A stretch of DNA of 64,000 nt from an uncultured Paracoccaceae bacterium. Its GTDB lineage: Bacteria; Pseudomonadota; Alphaproteobacteria; Rhodobacterales; Rhodobacteraceae. The notes under the pieces are model-generated. The model saw only the letters and a program-made list of their open reading frames with translations, was not told the DNA's origin and searched no databases. The position numbers and the translations under genes were made by a program. This document shows positions 34,874 to 43,759 of this stretch, piece after piece. Positions within the stretch are counted from its first letter, which is position 1; each line of letters starts with the position of its first letter. The stretch lies in the NCBI GenBank assembly GCA_947495295.1, contig CANLYJ010000003.1, forward strand, positions 310,001 through 374,000. The letters run 5' to 3'.

Positions 34874-34897
34874 GAGACATACACAGGGGAGGAGCCG

Positions 34898-35494
34898 ATG
34901 TCGGTCCTGTTTGGCCTGCTTTGGCCACTAGAACGGTTCAATACCGCGGTGCTTGCCATTGGCAAAGCCATCGCGATTGCCGCACTTGCGATCATGGTGT
35001 GTCTGATCCTGGGGCAAGTCTTCTTCCGATATGTGCTGAACGATGCGCCCAACTGGACAGAGGAAGCCGCCCGTTTCGGCATGCTTTGGATGACCGGATT
35101 GATGGCACCGCTTGCCTACCGGATGGGCGGCTTTGTGGCGATTGACATGCTCGAACGCGCCCTGCCCCGCGCCATCGCCGCGATCCTGTCACTGATCCTG
35201 ATGGCGATCACACTCTGGGTCCTGCTGATCGCGTGGGAACGCGGGCTGAACAACCATATCGACACATTATCGGGCAAGGGTTGCTCGGCCACCCTGCGCT
35301 GGCCCTTCGGGATCGAGATTGGCAAATGCGGCGAAAAATTTCAGAACCGGTTCCAATACGCCTCGCTTTGGGTTGGGGTGAACCTGCTGATCCTGGTGAA
35401 TATCGAACTGATCATCCGGCAGATCATTACGCTGGCCGGACAGGGCGACAGGCTGACCAGACTTTCCAATGATGACATGGCGGGGGCTGACTGA
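34898..35494 (+). CDS. dctQ: TRAP transporter small permease, DctQ
   Basis: This 198-residue protein has four transmembrane helices (AIGKAIAIAALAIMVCLILGQVF-like first helix; NWTEEAARFGMLWMTGL is the conserved DctQ motif). An unusual soluble insertion with two cysteines (about residues 120-150) lies before the last helix. It pairs with the next gene, whose ATG overlaps its TGA by one base. It is preceded by a GGGGAGGAG ribosome binding site. Confidence 0.92.
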   Translation: MSVLFGLLWPLERFNTAVLAIGKAIAIAALAIMVCLILGQVFFRYVLNDAPNWTEEAARFGMLWMTGLMAPLAYRMGGFVAIDMLERALPRAIAAILSLILMAITLWVLLIAWERGLNNHIDTLSGKGCSATLRWPFGIEIGKCGEKFQNRFQYASLWVGVNLLILVNIELIIRQIITLAGQGDRLTRLSNDDMAGAD

Positions 35495-37029
35495 TGCTAC
35501 TTTGGTTTCTTCCCCTCTTCCTGATCCTGATCATGGTTGGGCTGCCGGTGGTCTTTGCCCTGCTGGCATCCCCCATCGCATTGATCATGCTCGAAGGCGA
35601 TCAGCGCAATGTCGTCGCGGGCCTTTATCGCAACCTTTACAACGGGATGGACAGCTTCCCGCTGATGGCCCTGCCTTTCTTTATGCTGGCGGGCGAGATT
35701 ATGAACCGCGGCGGGATCACCGTGCGGCTGGTCGAATTCAGTCAAGCCTTCATGGGGCATCTGCGCGGCGGGTTGGCCCATGTGAACATCCTGTCATCGA
35801 TCCTTTTCGCAGGCCTCTCCGGCTCTGCGGTGGCCGATACCTCTGCGCTCGGTTCCACCCTGATCCCGGCAATGGAAAAGAACGGCTATTCCCGGAAATT
35901 CGCGGCGGCCATCACAGCGGCCTCTTCCGTCATCGGCCCGATCATCCCACCATCGGGGATCATGATCATTTATGCCTATGTGATGGGCGAAAGCGTCGCG
36001 GCACTGTTCCTCGCAGGCATCGTGCCGGGCATTCTGGTTGGGGTTGGCCTGATGGTCATGGTCCGGCTGCTGGCTGACCGGTACGACCTGCCCAAGGCAG
36101 AGCGTATCGTCACCAAAAACCAGACCATCACCCCGCTGGAATCCATCGTCAGCTGGGCGCTGGTGCGGATAAACATCGCCGGGCTGCTTTATGCATTTTC
36201 CGGGATCATCACCCGGTTCATCCCGCAAGAGGTGAACGGCTGGCTAATTTTCCTGATCGCCCTGCCCATCGCGCACGCCATCGCGCAGGCGACGAAGGTG
36301 CGGGTCAGTCATGATTTCCGCATCGTGTGCAAAAAGGCCATCGCGCCCTTGCAAACACCTATCATCATTCTGGGTGGTATCCTTGTCGGGGTCTTCACCC
36401 CGACCGAGGCGTCAGCCGTGGCCGTGGCCTACGCGCTGATCGTCAGCTTCTTTGTGCTGCGGTCGATGAAATCGCGCGACCTGCTGGATGTGCTGGCGCG
36501 CTCTGCCCTGTCGACCTCGGCGGTCTTGCTGCTGGTGGGGGCGGCTGTGTCGTTCAAAACGGTGGTGTCGCTGTCTTATGCGCCGCAGATCATGTCAGAA
36601 TACATCCTGTCATTGTCCGAAAACCCGCTGATCCTGCTGTTCCTGATCAATATCCTGTTGTTCATCGTGGGCATGTTTTTGGACGCGGGACCGGCGATTA
36701 TCATTCTGGGGCCGATCCTCGGGCCGATCTTCATTGATCTCGGGGTCCACCCCGTCCACTTCGCGATCATCATGTCCGTGAACCTGACCGTGGGGCTGGC
36801 AACGCCGCCCATGGGGCTGGTGTTATTCGTGGCCAGTACGGTTTCCGGTGAAAAGGTGGAAACTATCGCCAAGGCCATCCTGCCATTTCTGGCGGTCGAA
36901 ATCCTTGTCATATTCCTGATCACCTATGTCCCGGCCATATCAATGACCGTGCCATATCTGACCGGCTTTCTGGGTTGCGGCCCGGATGTCGGATTCATGG
37001 CTTGCATAAACCCACCACCGGGGGGCTAA
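35494..37029 (+). CDS. dctM: TRAP transporter large permease, DctM
   Basis: This 511-residue permease is longer than the usual 425-440 because of an extended middle and a hydrophobic C-terminal tail (YLTGFLGCGPDVGFMAC). Core motifs are FPLMALPFFMLAGEIMNRGG, LSGSAVADTSALGSTLIPAM, SSVIGPIIPPSGIMIIYAYV and, in the second half, VNLTVGLATPPMGLVLFVAS. It is the cation-coupled channel for the solute bound by the DctP protein encoded 33 bases downstream. Confidence 0.94.
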   Translation: MLLWFLPLFLILIMVGLPVVFALLASPIALIMLEGDQRNVVAGLYRNLYNGMDSFPLMALPFFMLAGEIMNRGGITVRLVEFSQAFMGHLRGGLAHVNILSSILFAGLSGSAVADTSALGSTLIPAMEKNGYSRKFAAAITAASSVIGPIIPPSGIMIIYAYVMGESVAALFLAGIVPGILVGVGLMVMVRLLADRYDLPKAERIVTKNQTITPLESIVSWALVRINIAGLLYAFSGIITRFIPQEVNGWLIFLIALPIAHAIAQATKVRVSHDFRIVCKKAIAPLQTPIIILGGILVGVFTPTEASAVAVAYALIVSFFVLRSMKSRDLLDVLARSALSTSAVLLLVGAAVSFKTVVSLSYAPQIMSEYILSLSENPLILLFLINILLFIVGMFLDAGPAIIILGPILGPIFIDLGVHPVHFAIIMSVNLTVGLATPPMGLVLFVASTVSGEKVETIAKAILPFLAVEILVIFLITYVPAISMTVPYLTGFLGCGPDVGFMACINPPPGG

Positions 37030-37062
37030 CATCCCCAAAACAGCATCCATAGGGAGGACCAA

Positions 37063-38127
37063 ATGCTGAACAAAATCACGAAACTGGCCGCCGCGGCCGC
37101 GTTCCTGGCGGCACCGCTTGCCGCCTATGCCGACGGGCATCAGGAATTCACAATCCGCGCCACGGCCAACTCCAACGAAAATGACGAAGACTATGACGGT
37201 CTGGTCGTCTTCAAGAACTATGTCGAAGCCGCCTCCAACGGGCGCATCGGGGTGGAACTTTTCATCGGTACGCAGCTTTGCGCGACCGGTGCGGAATGCC
37301 TTGAAGGCGTCGCCGAAGGCTCAATTGACGTCTATATTTCCACCTCCGGCGGGGCGGCTGGCATTTTCCCTTATGTGCAGGTGCTTGACCTGCCCTACCT
37401 GATGGCCAATGACCGTGTGGCAGAGGCGGTGCTGACCGGCGATTTCACCCGCACGATGCGCGACATGGCCCTGGAAACATCCGACGGGGCGATCCGCCTG
37501 ATGACCATCGGCAATACAGGCGGCTGGCGCAACTTTGCCAACACGCAACGGCGTGTGGCGATGCCATCCGACATGGAAGGTCTGAAAATCCGTACTGTTG
37601 TGGCCGACCTGCCGCAGGAACTGGTGCGCGCGCTGGGTGCGTCGCCCACGCCAATCCCATGGCCTGAACTTTTCACATCATTCCAGACCGGCGTTGTCGA
37701 AGGCTCCAAAAACGGCATCACCGACATCATGGGCATGAAATTCCCCGATGCGGGCCTGCAATATGTGACACTTGACGGGCATGCTTACATGGGTGCGCTC
37801 TGGTGGATGTCGAATGAAAACTTCATGGCCATGCCAGAAGACCTGCGCCGCGTTGTCGTTGACGGGTTCAGCCAGTTGCAGCAGGCGACCTTTGCTTCAC
37901 CCAAGCGGAAATCCATCGAAGCCTATGAAGCCTTCGTGGCCGGTGGCGGTGATCTTTACGTACCAACACCCGAAGAAAAGGCAGCATTCGCCGAAGCAGC
38001 CGCCCCCGTGCAGGACTGGTTCCGCGCCAATGTCGACGGCGGTGACCAAATCCTCGACGCGCTGATCGCAGCCGTGGCAGAGGCAGAGGCAGAGCTGAAC
38101 GCTGCTTACGAAAGCGATCTGAACTAA
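37063..38127 (+). CDS. dctP: TRAP transporter periplasmic binding protein, DctP
   Basis: This 354-residue protein has a cleavable signal (LAAAAAFLAAPLAAYA-D). The mature fold shows SNENDEDYDGLVVFKNYVEA, the ligand-binding GLKIRTV Arg and WPELFTSFQTGVVEGSKNG. In the cluster it would bind the compound that the monooxygenase attacks, possibly sulfoquinovose or its glyceryl glycoside (inference). A GGGAGGA site precedes ATG 37063 and a strong terminator follows. Confidence 0.93.
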   Translation: MLNKITKLAAAAAFLAAPLAAYADGHQEFTIRATANSNENDEDYDGLVVFKNYVEAASNGRIGVELFIGTQLCATGAECLEGVAEGSIDVYISTSGGAAGIFPYVQVLDLPYLMANDRVAEAVLTGDFTRTMRDMALETSDGAIRLMTIGNTGGWRNFANTQRRVAMPSDMEGLKIRTVVADLPQELVRALGASPTPIPWPELFTSFQTGVVEGSKNGITDIMGMKFPDAGLQYVTLDGHAYMGALWWMSNENFMAMPEDLRRVVVDGFSQLQQATFASPKRKSIEAYEAFVAGGGDLYVPTPEEKAAFAEAAAPVQDWFRANVDGGDQILDALIAAVAEAEAELNAAYESDLN

Positions 38128-38148
38128 GCTTAACTGCTTGGACAATGA

Positions 38149-38178
38149 GGGGCCGTCCGCAACGGGCGGCCCTTTCTT
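38149..38178 (+). terminator. Rho-independent terminator of the smo/TRAP operon
   Basis: A 10-bp stem (GGGCCGTCCG with CGGGCGGCCC, one G-U) with a 3-base loop is followed by TTTCTT. It lies 22 bases after the dctP stop, at the end of the convergent nuclease gene. Confidence 0.85.
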
Positions 38179-38800
38179 ATTGTGATGATTTGGAAATATC
38201 ACGGGCCTTTCGTTGCGCCTCAAATCTTTCCCAGACGTCCATCCGTCCCCTTTGCCGCGCATCAGCCAACCACAGCTTATTGCGGGCATCCTCCGGTTCT
38301 AAATGACTGTAGATAGCGCCCGAGAATTTGGGCCAATCAAGCGCCAAACCCAGCTTCACCATTTCCGCCGATAGATCGCTGCCGTCCGAAAGATAGCAGC
38401 GCGCAACCAGGCGACCGTGATTGTCAGTCTCGGCCGAAACCGCCATAACTTCTTGACCTTTGCACAATCCATGCAGCGCCCATTTCGCCCGCTTTCCAAA
38501 GGGGTGTGCAAATTCTGGGGCGTCAACACCAAATAAACGAATTTCGCGCCCCTTGATACGCAGACCATCACCATCGGTGACATAGGCCAAACCCAAGAGG
38601 ACTGTCTCTTGGTATGGTTGGTCCGTGTGCGAAGCAGACGGTCTTTCGTCACTTGCGTTTTCGACCTTAACCCGGCGGGCCGGGCTGCTCGGCCGCTGGC
38701 TTCCTGATCTTGGCGTTCGGGCGGGCCGTCTGCGACGTCGCCTTCCCCAGCGCAAGTACACAACAACAGATAGCCCGATAAGAAACAGTAAACCTTCCAA
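38177..38800 (-). CDS. Thermonuclease (SNase) family protein
   Basis: This 207-residue protein has an N-terminal membrane helix (LLFLIGLSVVVYLRW) followed by a very basic Arg/Pro-rich linker. An SNase domain (about 75-195) follows with DGDGLRIKGREIRLFGVDAPE and the downstream Arg of the nuclease fold (DNHGRLVARCYL). It would cleave nucleic acid at the outer face of the inner membrane. The start is TTG 38800 with GAGG six bases before. It converges on the dctP terminator. Confidence 0.85.
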   Translation of the reverse strand: MEGLLFLIGLSVVVYLRWGRRRRRRPARTPRSGSQRPSSPARRVKVENASDERPSASHTDQPYQETVLLGLAYVTDGDGLRIKGREIRLFGVDAPEFAHPFGKRAKWALHGLCKGQEVMAVSAETDNHGRLVARCYLSDGSDLSAEMVKLGLALDWPKFSGAIYSHLEPEDARNKLWLADARQRGRMDVWERFEAQRKARDISKSSQ

Positions 38801-38928
38801 TGCAACCTCAAGAACCCAAAGAACATGTGGCTGCGACGATACACACCATTAGGTTGTATTCAACAACGAATATAGAACCATACAAAACAAGGGCTCAACC
38901 GGTCGCAGGTCGCACAATAACACAACGA

Positions 38929-39060
38929 GGGCATCGCCCGGCCTGGAGGGCGTTCATGACTTGCGGCTCTTTCACATCCTCGCCCCGAATCCAGGGCTTC
39001 GTATCTCGGAACATCGCCCTCCTGGTGGAGGTCGGGCGATGCCCGGCGTTGCCGCCGGGC
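38929..39060. repeat. Intergenic inverted-repeat element with attached hairpin
   Basis: GGGCATCGCCCG at 38929 is matched, with one mismatch, by CGGGCGATGCCC ending at 39044, and GGAGGGCG by CGCCCTCC inside them. A second perfect hairpin, GCCCGGCG-TTGC-CGCCGGGC, occupies 39041-39060. It lies between two minus-strand genes (total gap 38801-39079) and may terminate the upstream one. Confidence 0.55.
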
Positions 39061-39079
39061 GGAACATGGCGCAATCCCA

Positions 39080-39550
39080 TTATCGAAACGGATACATCCA
39101 CACTCGGTAATCATCCACCAGCGTCTCCGCCAGGGCCCGTTCTTCTGCGGTCAGCTTCGGTGTCAATTCTTCCAGCGAATCCGGGGCATCCACATCCCCG
39201 CCTATTGCTGACAGGGCATACCACAGATAGGCTCTGACAAGGTCCGGTTCGGGGATACCCCGGCCCACCTCATAGTACCAACCCAAGCCCGATTGCGCCC
39301 CCGGATGCCCTTTCAACGACGCCCGCAGATACCAGTCAAACGCCCGGATATCATCACGGTCGACGCCAAGGCCCAGCGCGTACATCACACCAATCAGTTC
39401 TTCCGCCTCTGCATTACCAGAGCGGGCAAACACCTCCAGCATTTCGTGGGCCTGTTCAAATTCGCCCGCCTCCATCAGGTCGCGCGCGGTTTCCATATCC
39501 GCCGCCGCCATCTGGGCCAAAAAACACAAAAGAAATGCTATCTTGCGCAT
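39080..39550 (-). CDS. Secreted Sel1-repeat protein
   Basis: This 156-residue protein has a signal peptide (MRKIAFLLCFLAQMAAA). Sel1-like helical repeats follow: AEAEELIGVMYALGLGVDRD, then AFDWYLRASLKGHPGAQSGL and GWYYEVGRGIPEPDLVRAYL. Such repeats mediate protein-protein contacts. Only the ATG at 39550 yields a signal peptide, so the much longer upstream frame is rejected. Its 5' end overlaps the divergent cytochrome c peroxidase gene. Confidence 0.85.
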   Translation of the reverse strand: MRKIAFLLCFLAQMAAADMETARDLMEAGEFEQAHEMLEVFARSGNAEAEELIGVMYALGLGVDRDDIRAFDWYLRASLKGHPGAQSGLGWYYEVGRGIPEPDLVRAYLWYALSAIGGDVDAPDSLEELTPKLTAEERALAETLVDDYRVWMYPFR

Positions 39551-40822
39551 GCGCTGATCCTGTTTGCCGCGCCCGTGGCGGCGCAGATTACGGCAGACGA
39601 TTACATCCAGACCGACCCGTTGCAAGCGCAGCTTGGGCAGCTTCTGTTCTACGACAAAATCCTGTCGGGCAACCGCAATATCAGCTGCGGCACCTGCCAC
39701 CATCACGACCATGCGGGCGGCGACGGGCTGTCGCTGGGGATCGGCGAAGGCGGGGTTGGGGTCGGGCCGGAGCGGACCGGCGGCACCGGCGCCGACATGA
39801 TCCGCAAGCGGATCCCGCGCAACGCCCCTGCCCTGTGGAACCTCGGCCACCGCGACAGGCGGGTGCTGTTCCATGACGGACGGCTCAGCATCTCTGATAT
39901 CTACGGCAACGGCTTCGACAGCCCGGCAGAGGAATGGTTGCCCAAGGGGCTCGATAACCTGTTGGCCGCACAGGCGCTGTTTCCGATGACGTCGCAGTTT
40001 GAGATGGCGGGCAATCCCGGCGAAAACGAAGTGACAGGGGCTGTCCATGAACGGATCGACTATGGCTGGCCGATCATTGCCAAACGGGTGCGCACGATCC
40101 CCGCATATGGGGCGATGTTCGTCGATGCCTTCCCCCATATCGACCGCCCCGAAGACGTAACCATTGTCGAGATCGGGAATGCGCTTGGCGCCTTCATCGC
40201 CTCAGAATGGATCAGCCATGACAGCCCCTACGACAAATGGCTGACCGGCACGCCTTTGCCAGAACAGGCAGAAGTCGGGCGCGCGCTGTTCTTCGATGTC
40301 GGCTGCGCGCAATGTCATGCCGGACCCCTGTTCACCGATCAGGAATTCCATGCGCTTGGCCTGCCCGCCTTTGGCCCGGGACGTACGCGGCAATGGGACC
40401 CGATCCCACGGGATGTGGGGCGGATGGGCGAAACCAACCTGATCGAAGACGCCTATCGTTTCCGGACACCGTCCTTACGCAATGTCGCACTGACGGCACC
40501 TTACGGGCATAACGGGGCCTATCCGACATTACGGGCCATGATCCGGCATCACAGCGACCCAACCAACGCGCGCGCCAAATGGCAACTGACAGATGCCAAC
40601 CTGCCCGCCGCGCCATGGATCGCGGCGGTCGACGGGGCGATCCTGCAAGACCGGGCAGAGATGGCGCGCCAGGCCGCCAAACGGGACATCAACCTGCCAC
40701 CGCTTTCGGATCAGGACATCAACGACCTGATCGCCTTCCTTGAGGCACTGACAGGCGAAACAGTCGACACACGGCCGTTGGGACGCCCTAACAGCGTGCC
40801 AAGCGGGCTACCTGTCGACTAA
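39542..40822 (+). CDS. Diheme cytochrome c peroxidase/MauG family protein
   Basis: The readable product has about 426 residues. After a hydrophobic leader (ALILFAAPVAA-Q), heme sites are CGTCHH near residue 49 and CAQCH near 256. HNGAYPTLRAM and the Tyr/His-containing LFFDVG and FRTPSLRNVALT segments fit the bacterial diheme peroxidase family. It would reduce peroxide or oxidise a protein partner in the periplasm. The start is unresolved: no ATG/GTG/TTG in frame precedes the signal peptide within a sensible distance, whereas ATG 39535 is one frame away. A single-base frameshift or an unusual start is likely. Confidence 0.85.
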   Translation, partial: LAHALILFAAPVAAQITADDYIQTDPLQAQLGQLLFYDKILSGNRNISCGTCHHHDHAGGDGLSLGIGEGGVGVGPERTGGTGADMIRKRIPRNAPALWNLGHRDRRVLFHDGRLSISDIYGNGFDSPAEEWLPKGLDNLLAAQALFPMTSQFEMAGNPGENEVTGAVHERIDYGWPIIAKRVRTIPAYGAMFVDAFPHIDRPEDVTIVEIGNALGAFIASEWISHDSPYDKWLTGTPLPEQAEVGRALFFDVGCAQCHAGPLFTDQEFHALGLPAFGPGRTRQWDPIPRDVGRMGETNLIEDAYRFRTPSLRNVALTAPYGHNGAYPTLRAMIRHHSDPTNARAKWQLTDANLPAAPWIAAVDGAILQDRAEMARQAAKRDINLPPLSDQDINDLIAFLEALTGETVDTRPLGRPNSVPSGLPVD

Positions 40823-40852
40823 AGCTCTGCAGAGCAGCAAAATTCAGATGAT

Positions 40853-40939
40853 TGGTGCGGTCGGGGGGACTCGAACCCCCACGAGTGTTACCTCACAGCG
40901 ACCTCAACGCTGCGCGTCTACCAATTCCGCCACGACCGC
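40853..40939 (-). tRNA. tRNA-Leu (anticodon GAG)
   Basis: On the minus strand the 87-nt gene begins GCGGTCGTGGCGGAATTGG and ends CGACCGCACCA, with CCA encoded. The anticodon loop reads GTTGAGG (GAG), the T arm is GGGTTCGAGTCCC, and a leucine-type long variable arm is present. Confidence 0.96.
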
Positions 40940-41047
40940 AAGTCCAAAGGCTGGTAAGCCCGCATCTCATAGACGAGGGCGTTTGCGATGCCAAGAGGGG
41001 AAATCGCATACTTGGCATTGCGCCCCGGGCGGCGTAACCAACCTGTT

Positions 41048-41701
41048 ATGGTAGAATGGATCATTACTGACGGGCTGACCGATTACGCGGATGCGCTGGC
41101 CTTTATGGAACAGCGGGTGACGGACATCACGGCGGGCCACGCTGATGAGGCGATCTGGCTGCTGGAACACCCGCCGCTTTATACCGCTGGGACATCAGCC
41201 AAGCCCGATGACCTGATCGATCCAAACCGGTTTCCCGTTTATCAAGCACGGCGGGGCGGCGAATACACCTATCACGGGCCGGGGCAGCGGGTGATTTACG
41301 TTATGCTTGATGTTGGGAAACGCGGGCGTGACGTGCGCAAATTCGTGCAAGACCTCGAAAACTGGGTGATCGCCGCGCTTGAGACCTTCAACATCAAAGG
41401 CGAAATCCGGCAAGGCCGTGTCGGCGTCTGGGTGCAGCGGCCTGAAAAACCAGCCCAACCGGACGGATCACCTGCCGAAGACAAAATCGCCGCCATCGGC
41501 ATCCGGCTACGCAAATGGGTGTCGTTCCACGGAATATCGATCAACGTGGACCCCGACCTGAGCCATTTCGAAGGGATCGTGCCCTGCGGGATCAACGATC
41601 ACGGGGTGACCAGCCTTGTTGATCTGGGGCTGCCGGTGACCATGGATGATCTGGATGTGGCGCTGCAACAAACGTTTGAAACCACGATGCAGAGCGCATA
41701 A
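41048..41701 (+). CDS. lipB: Octanoyl-[acyl-carrier-protein]:protein octanoyltransferase
   Basis: This 217-residue protein shows the LipB motifs: [31 protein letters not shown], the Lys-containing [15 protein letters not shown] and the catalytic Cys in FEGIVPCGI. It moves octanoyl groups from ACP to lipoyl domains of 2-oxoacid dehydrogenases, the first step of lipoate synthesis. ATG 41048 starts the conserved part, a little after the tRNA. Confidence 0.96.
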   Translation: MVEWIITDGLTDYADALAFMEQRVTDITAGHADEAIWLLEHPPLYTAGTSAKPDDLIDPNRFPVYQARRGGEYTYHGPGQRVIYVMLDVGKRGRDVRKFVQDLENWVIAALETFNIKGEIRQGRVGVWVQRPEKPAQPDGSPAEDKIAAIGIRLRKWVSFHGISINVDPDLSHFEGIVPCGINDHGVTSLVDLGLPVTMDDLDVALQQTFETTMQSA

Positions 41702-41796
41702 GCTTACCAACCCGCCATGCCACAGAGACAGAAACTTGCATCAATCGCACAACCTATGGATACTTCCCTTATTATTCCAAATCGATTGACCTGCCC

Positions 41797-43716
41797 GTGC
41801 TTGAACAGCTTGCTGCCTTTACCGAATGGCCCTACCTGATCTGGGCCGCCGCTGCCGCGACCAGTTTTTATGGTACGACCATCTGGGCCGTGTCGCATAT
41901 ACACCCCGACAAAAAGGCGCATCTGTCGCTTTGGCTGCAAGGCGACTACAACAGCACGTGGACCACCCACTTTTGCGCGATGTTCGATCAGTTATTCGGG
42001 GCCAAACACCTCGGGTGGCGTTGTTTCATACGATCCGCCATCGCCTCTTTTATCGCAGTGTTCGCGCTGTGGCTACTGTTAGACCAAATTCTCGGCCTGA
42101 TCAGCCTGCGCGCCGACACCGGGCTTAGCCTGACGCAGGCGCTACTGCTCGGGGCAGCGATCAACATCATCCCCGACTACATATCGCTCTTTGAAACACG
42201 ATGGCTGCTGCAGCAGTTTGAACGGGTACGGCATCCGTTGGGGCAAATGGTGGTACTGTTGCTAGATGCGGTAGCGACCGGGTTGATCATCTATGGTGGC
42301 ATCACCGCCTATCTGTGGTTGACAGGGCAGACCCCGATCACTTTCATTGAAACGATCGCGTTGTTTTCCATCTACGCCGTGTTTTTCTATTCCACATTCC
42401 TGACCAGTTTTTGGGCATGGGCCTATTGCATCTCATCTTGGATTGCGCGGTTATCCGGAAGGCTGCGCGGCTGGCTGGACATGCAAGACCGACCCGGACG
42501 CAGCCTAGCCCTGATTGGCGGGGCGCTTGTGCTTATGGGTGGGGTCGCGCTGAAACCTGCGCTGACCATGGACGAAGACGGCCGGATCGCCTTCGATAAC
42601 TTCCTGTGTGACACATTCCCGGGATCGGCCTGCACACATGTTGCCCGGCTGACCGTCGACGAAGAAGAAAAGCTCGTGTTACTTGGTAGAGCCTGTTTTG
42701 GGGGGGGCACGGAGGAGTGCTTTGATGTGGCGCACTCCGTGTCTGACGTCAGGCCGGAGGAAGCGGTCGGGCTCTATGAAAAAGCCTGCCAGGCTTCCGA
42801 CACAAAGAGTTGTGTCAATCTTGGGGTACTCTACGAGCAAGGTCTTGGTGTTGGACAAGACTACCAGAAGGCATTTGAATTTTATACGCGGGGCTGCGAC
42901 GGTGGGTTCGCAATTAGCTGTTCCAACCTCGCGTCGCTTTACAAGCGAGGATTAGGTACCCATCAAGACTACGCAAAGTCCCTGGACCTCAATCGACGAA
43001 CCTGCGACGATGGAGACGCGCTTTCCTGCGCGCTGCTTGGTGAACATTACGACAACGGCTGGGGTGTAGCTGCCGACTTAAAAATCGCCTTGGACCTCTA
43101 CGGCAAGGCCTGTCTTGGTAGAATCCCATCAGGCTGCGCAGCACTCGGACACTTACACCTCAAAGTTGATGCAAACTCGCCGAATTATGGGCTCGCTAGG
43201 GAAGCTTTCTATTCTGCGTGTATCTACGGTAGTGCGCACGGCTGTAGTCAGGTTGGTGCAATGTTCGAAGAGGGCCTACCCGTCGTACAAGATTACGCAA
43301 GAGCCCGGGACTTCTATCGGCAAGGTTGCGAGGGGGGTGACACACACGGATGCACCGGTCTCGGTTTTCTATTCCAAGAAGGGCTGGGCGGCGCCCGGGA
43401 TTACGTCGGTGCCGGAAATCTATATGCGGAAGGCTGTGATCGCGAAGACGCATTGGCTTGCTCCCGCCTTGGCTTTTTTCACTTTGCGGGCATTGGTGTC
43501 CCCCAAAACTATGCCGTCGCACATGCCCTTTATCTTCAAGGCTGCGACGGCGGGAGCGCTCTTGGTTGTTCCGATTTAGGCACGATCTATCAAAATGGTT
43601 TGGGCGTCGAAGCATCCCTCGACCAAGCGCGAGTGTTTTACGGGCAAGCCTGCGAATTGGGTGACGAATGGGCCTGTGAAAAGCTGGCTGATGATGATCT
43701 GATCACTTCGGACTGA
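41797..43716 (+). CDS. Membrane protein with cysteine-rich Sel1 repeats
   Basis: This 639-residue protein starts at GTG. Residues 1-250 carry about six hydrophobic helices (including AIASFIAVFALWLLLDQILG, VVLLLDAVATGLIIYGGITA, ALFSIYAVFFYSTFLTSFWA). After residue 270 come about nine Sel1-like repeats of about 36 residues. Nearly every one carries two cysteines (patterns such as CDGGFAISCSNLASLYKRGL and CEGGDTHGCTGLGFLFQEGL), like the disulfide-linked Hcp repeats of Helicobacter. Codon choice shifts toward AT in the repeat half, hinting at domain fusion. Function is unknown; a periplasmic scaffold is a guess. Confidence 0.75.
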   Translation: MLEQLAAFTEWPYLIWAAAAATSFYGTTIWAVSHIHPDKKAHLSLWLQGDYNSTWTTHFCAMFDQLFGAKHLGWRCFIRSAIASFIAVFALWLLLDQILGLISLRADTGLSLTQALLLGAAINIIPDYISLFETRWLLQQFERVRHPLGQMVVLLLDAVATGLIIYGGITAYLWLTGQTPITFIETIALFSIYAVFFYSTFLTSFWAWAYCISSWIARLSGRLRGWLDMQDRPGRSLALIGGALVLMGGVALKPALTMDEDGRIAFDNFLCDTFPGSACTHVARLTVDEEEKLVLLGRACFGGGTEECFDVAHSVSDVRPEEAVGLYEKACQASDTKSCVNLGVLYEQGLGVGQDYQKAFEFYTRGCDGGFAISCSNLASLYKRGLGTHQDYAKSLDLNRRTCDDGDALSCALLGEHYDNGWGVAADLKIALDLYGKACLGRIPSGCAALGHLHLKVDANSPNYGLAREAFYSACIYGSAHGCSQVGAMFEEGLPVVQDYARARDFYRQGCEGGDTHGCTGLGFLFQEGLGGARDYVGAGNLYAEGCDREDALACSRLGFFHFAGIGVPQNYAVAHALYLQGCDGGSALGCSDLGTIYQNGLGVEASLDQARVFYGQACELGDEWACEKLADDDLITSD

Positions 43717-43759
43717 TCCCAAATTGTCCTGCCAGACCTCCGATGCAGAAATCACGCGC

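Noticed and set aside
39551..40138. Minus-strand extension of the Sel1 protein frame
   Set aside because: It is antisense to the diheme peroxidase and lacks coding character; the signal peptide starts at 39550.
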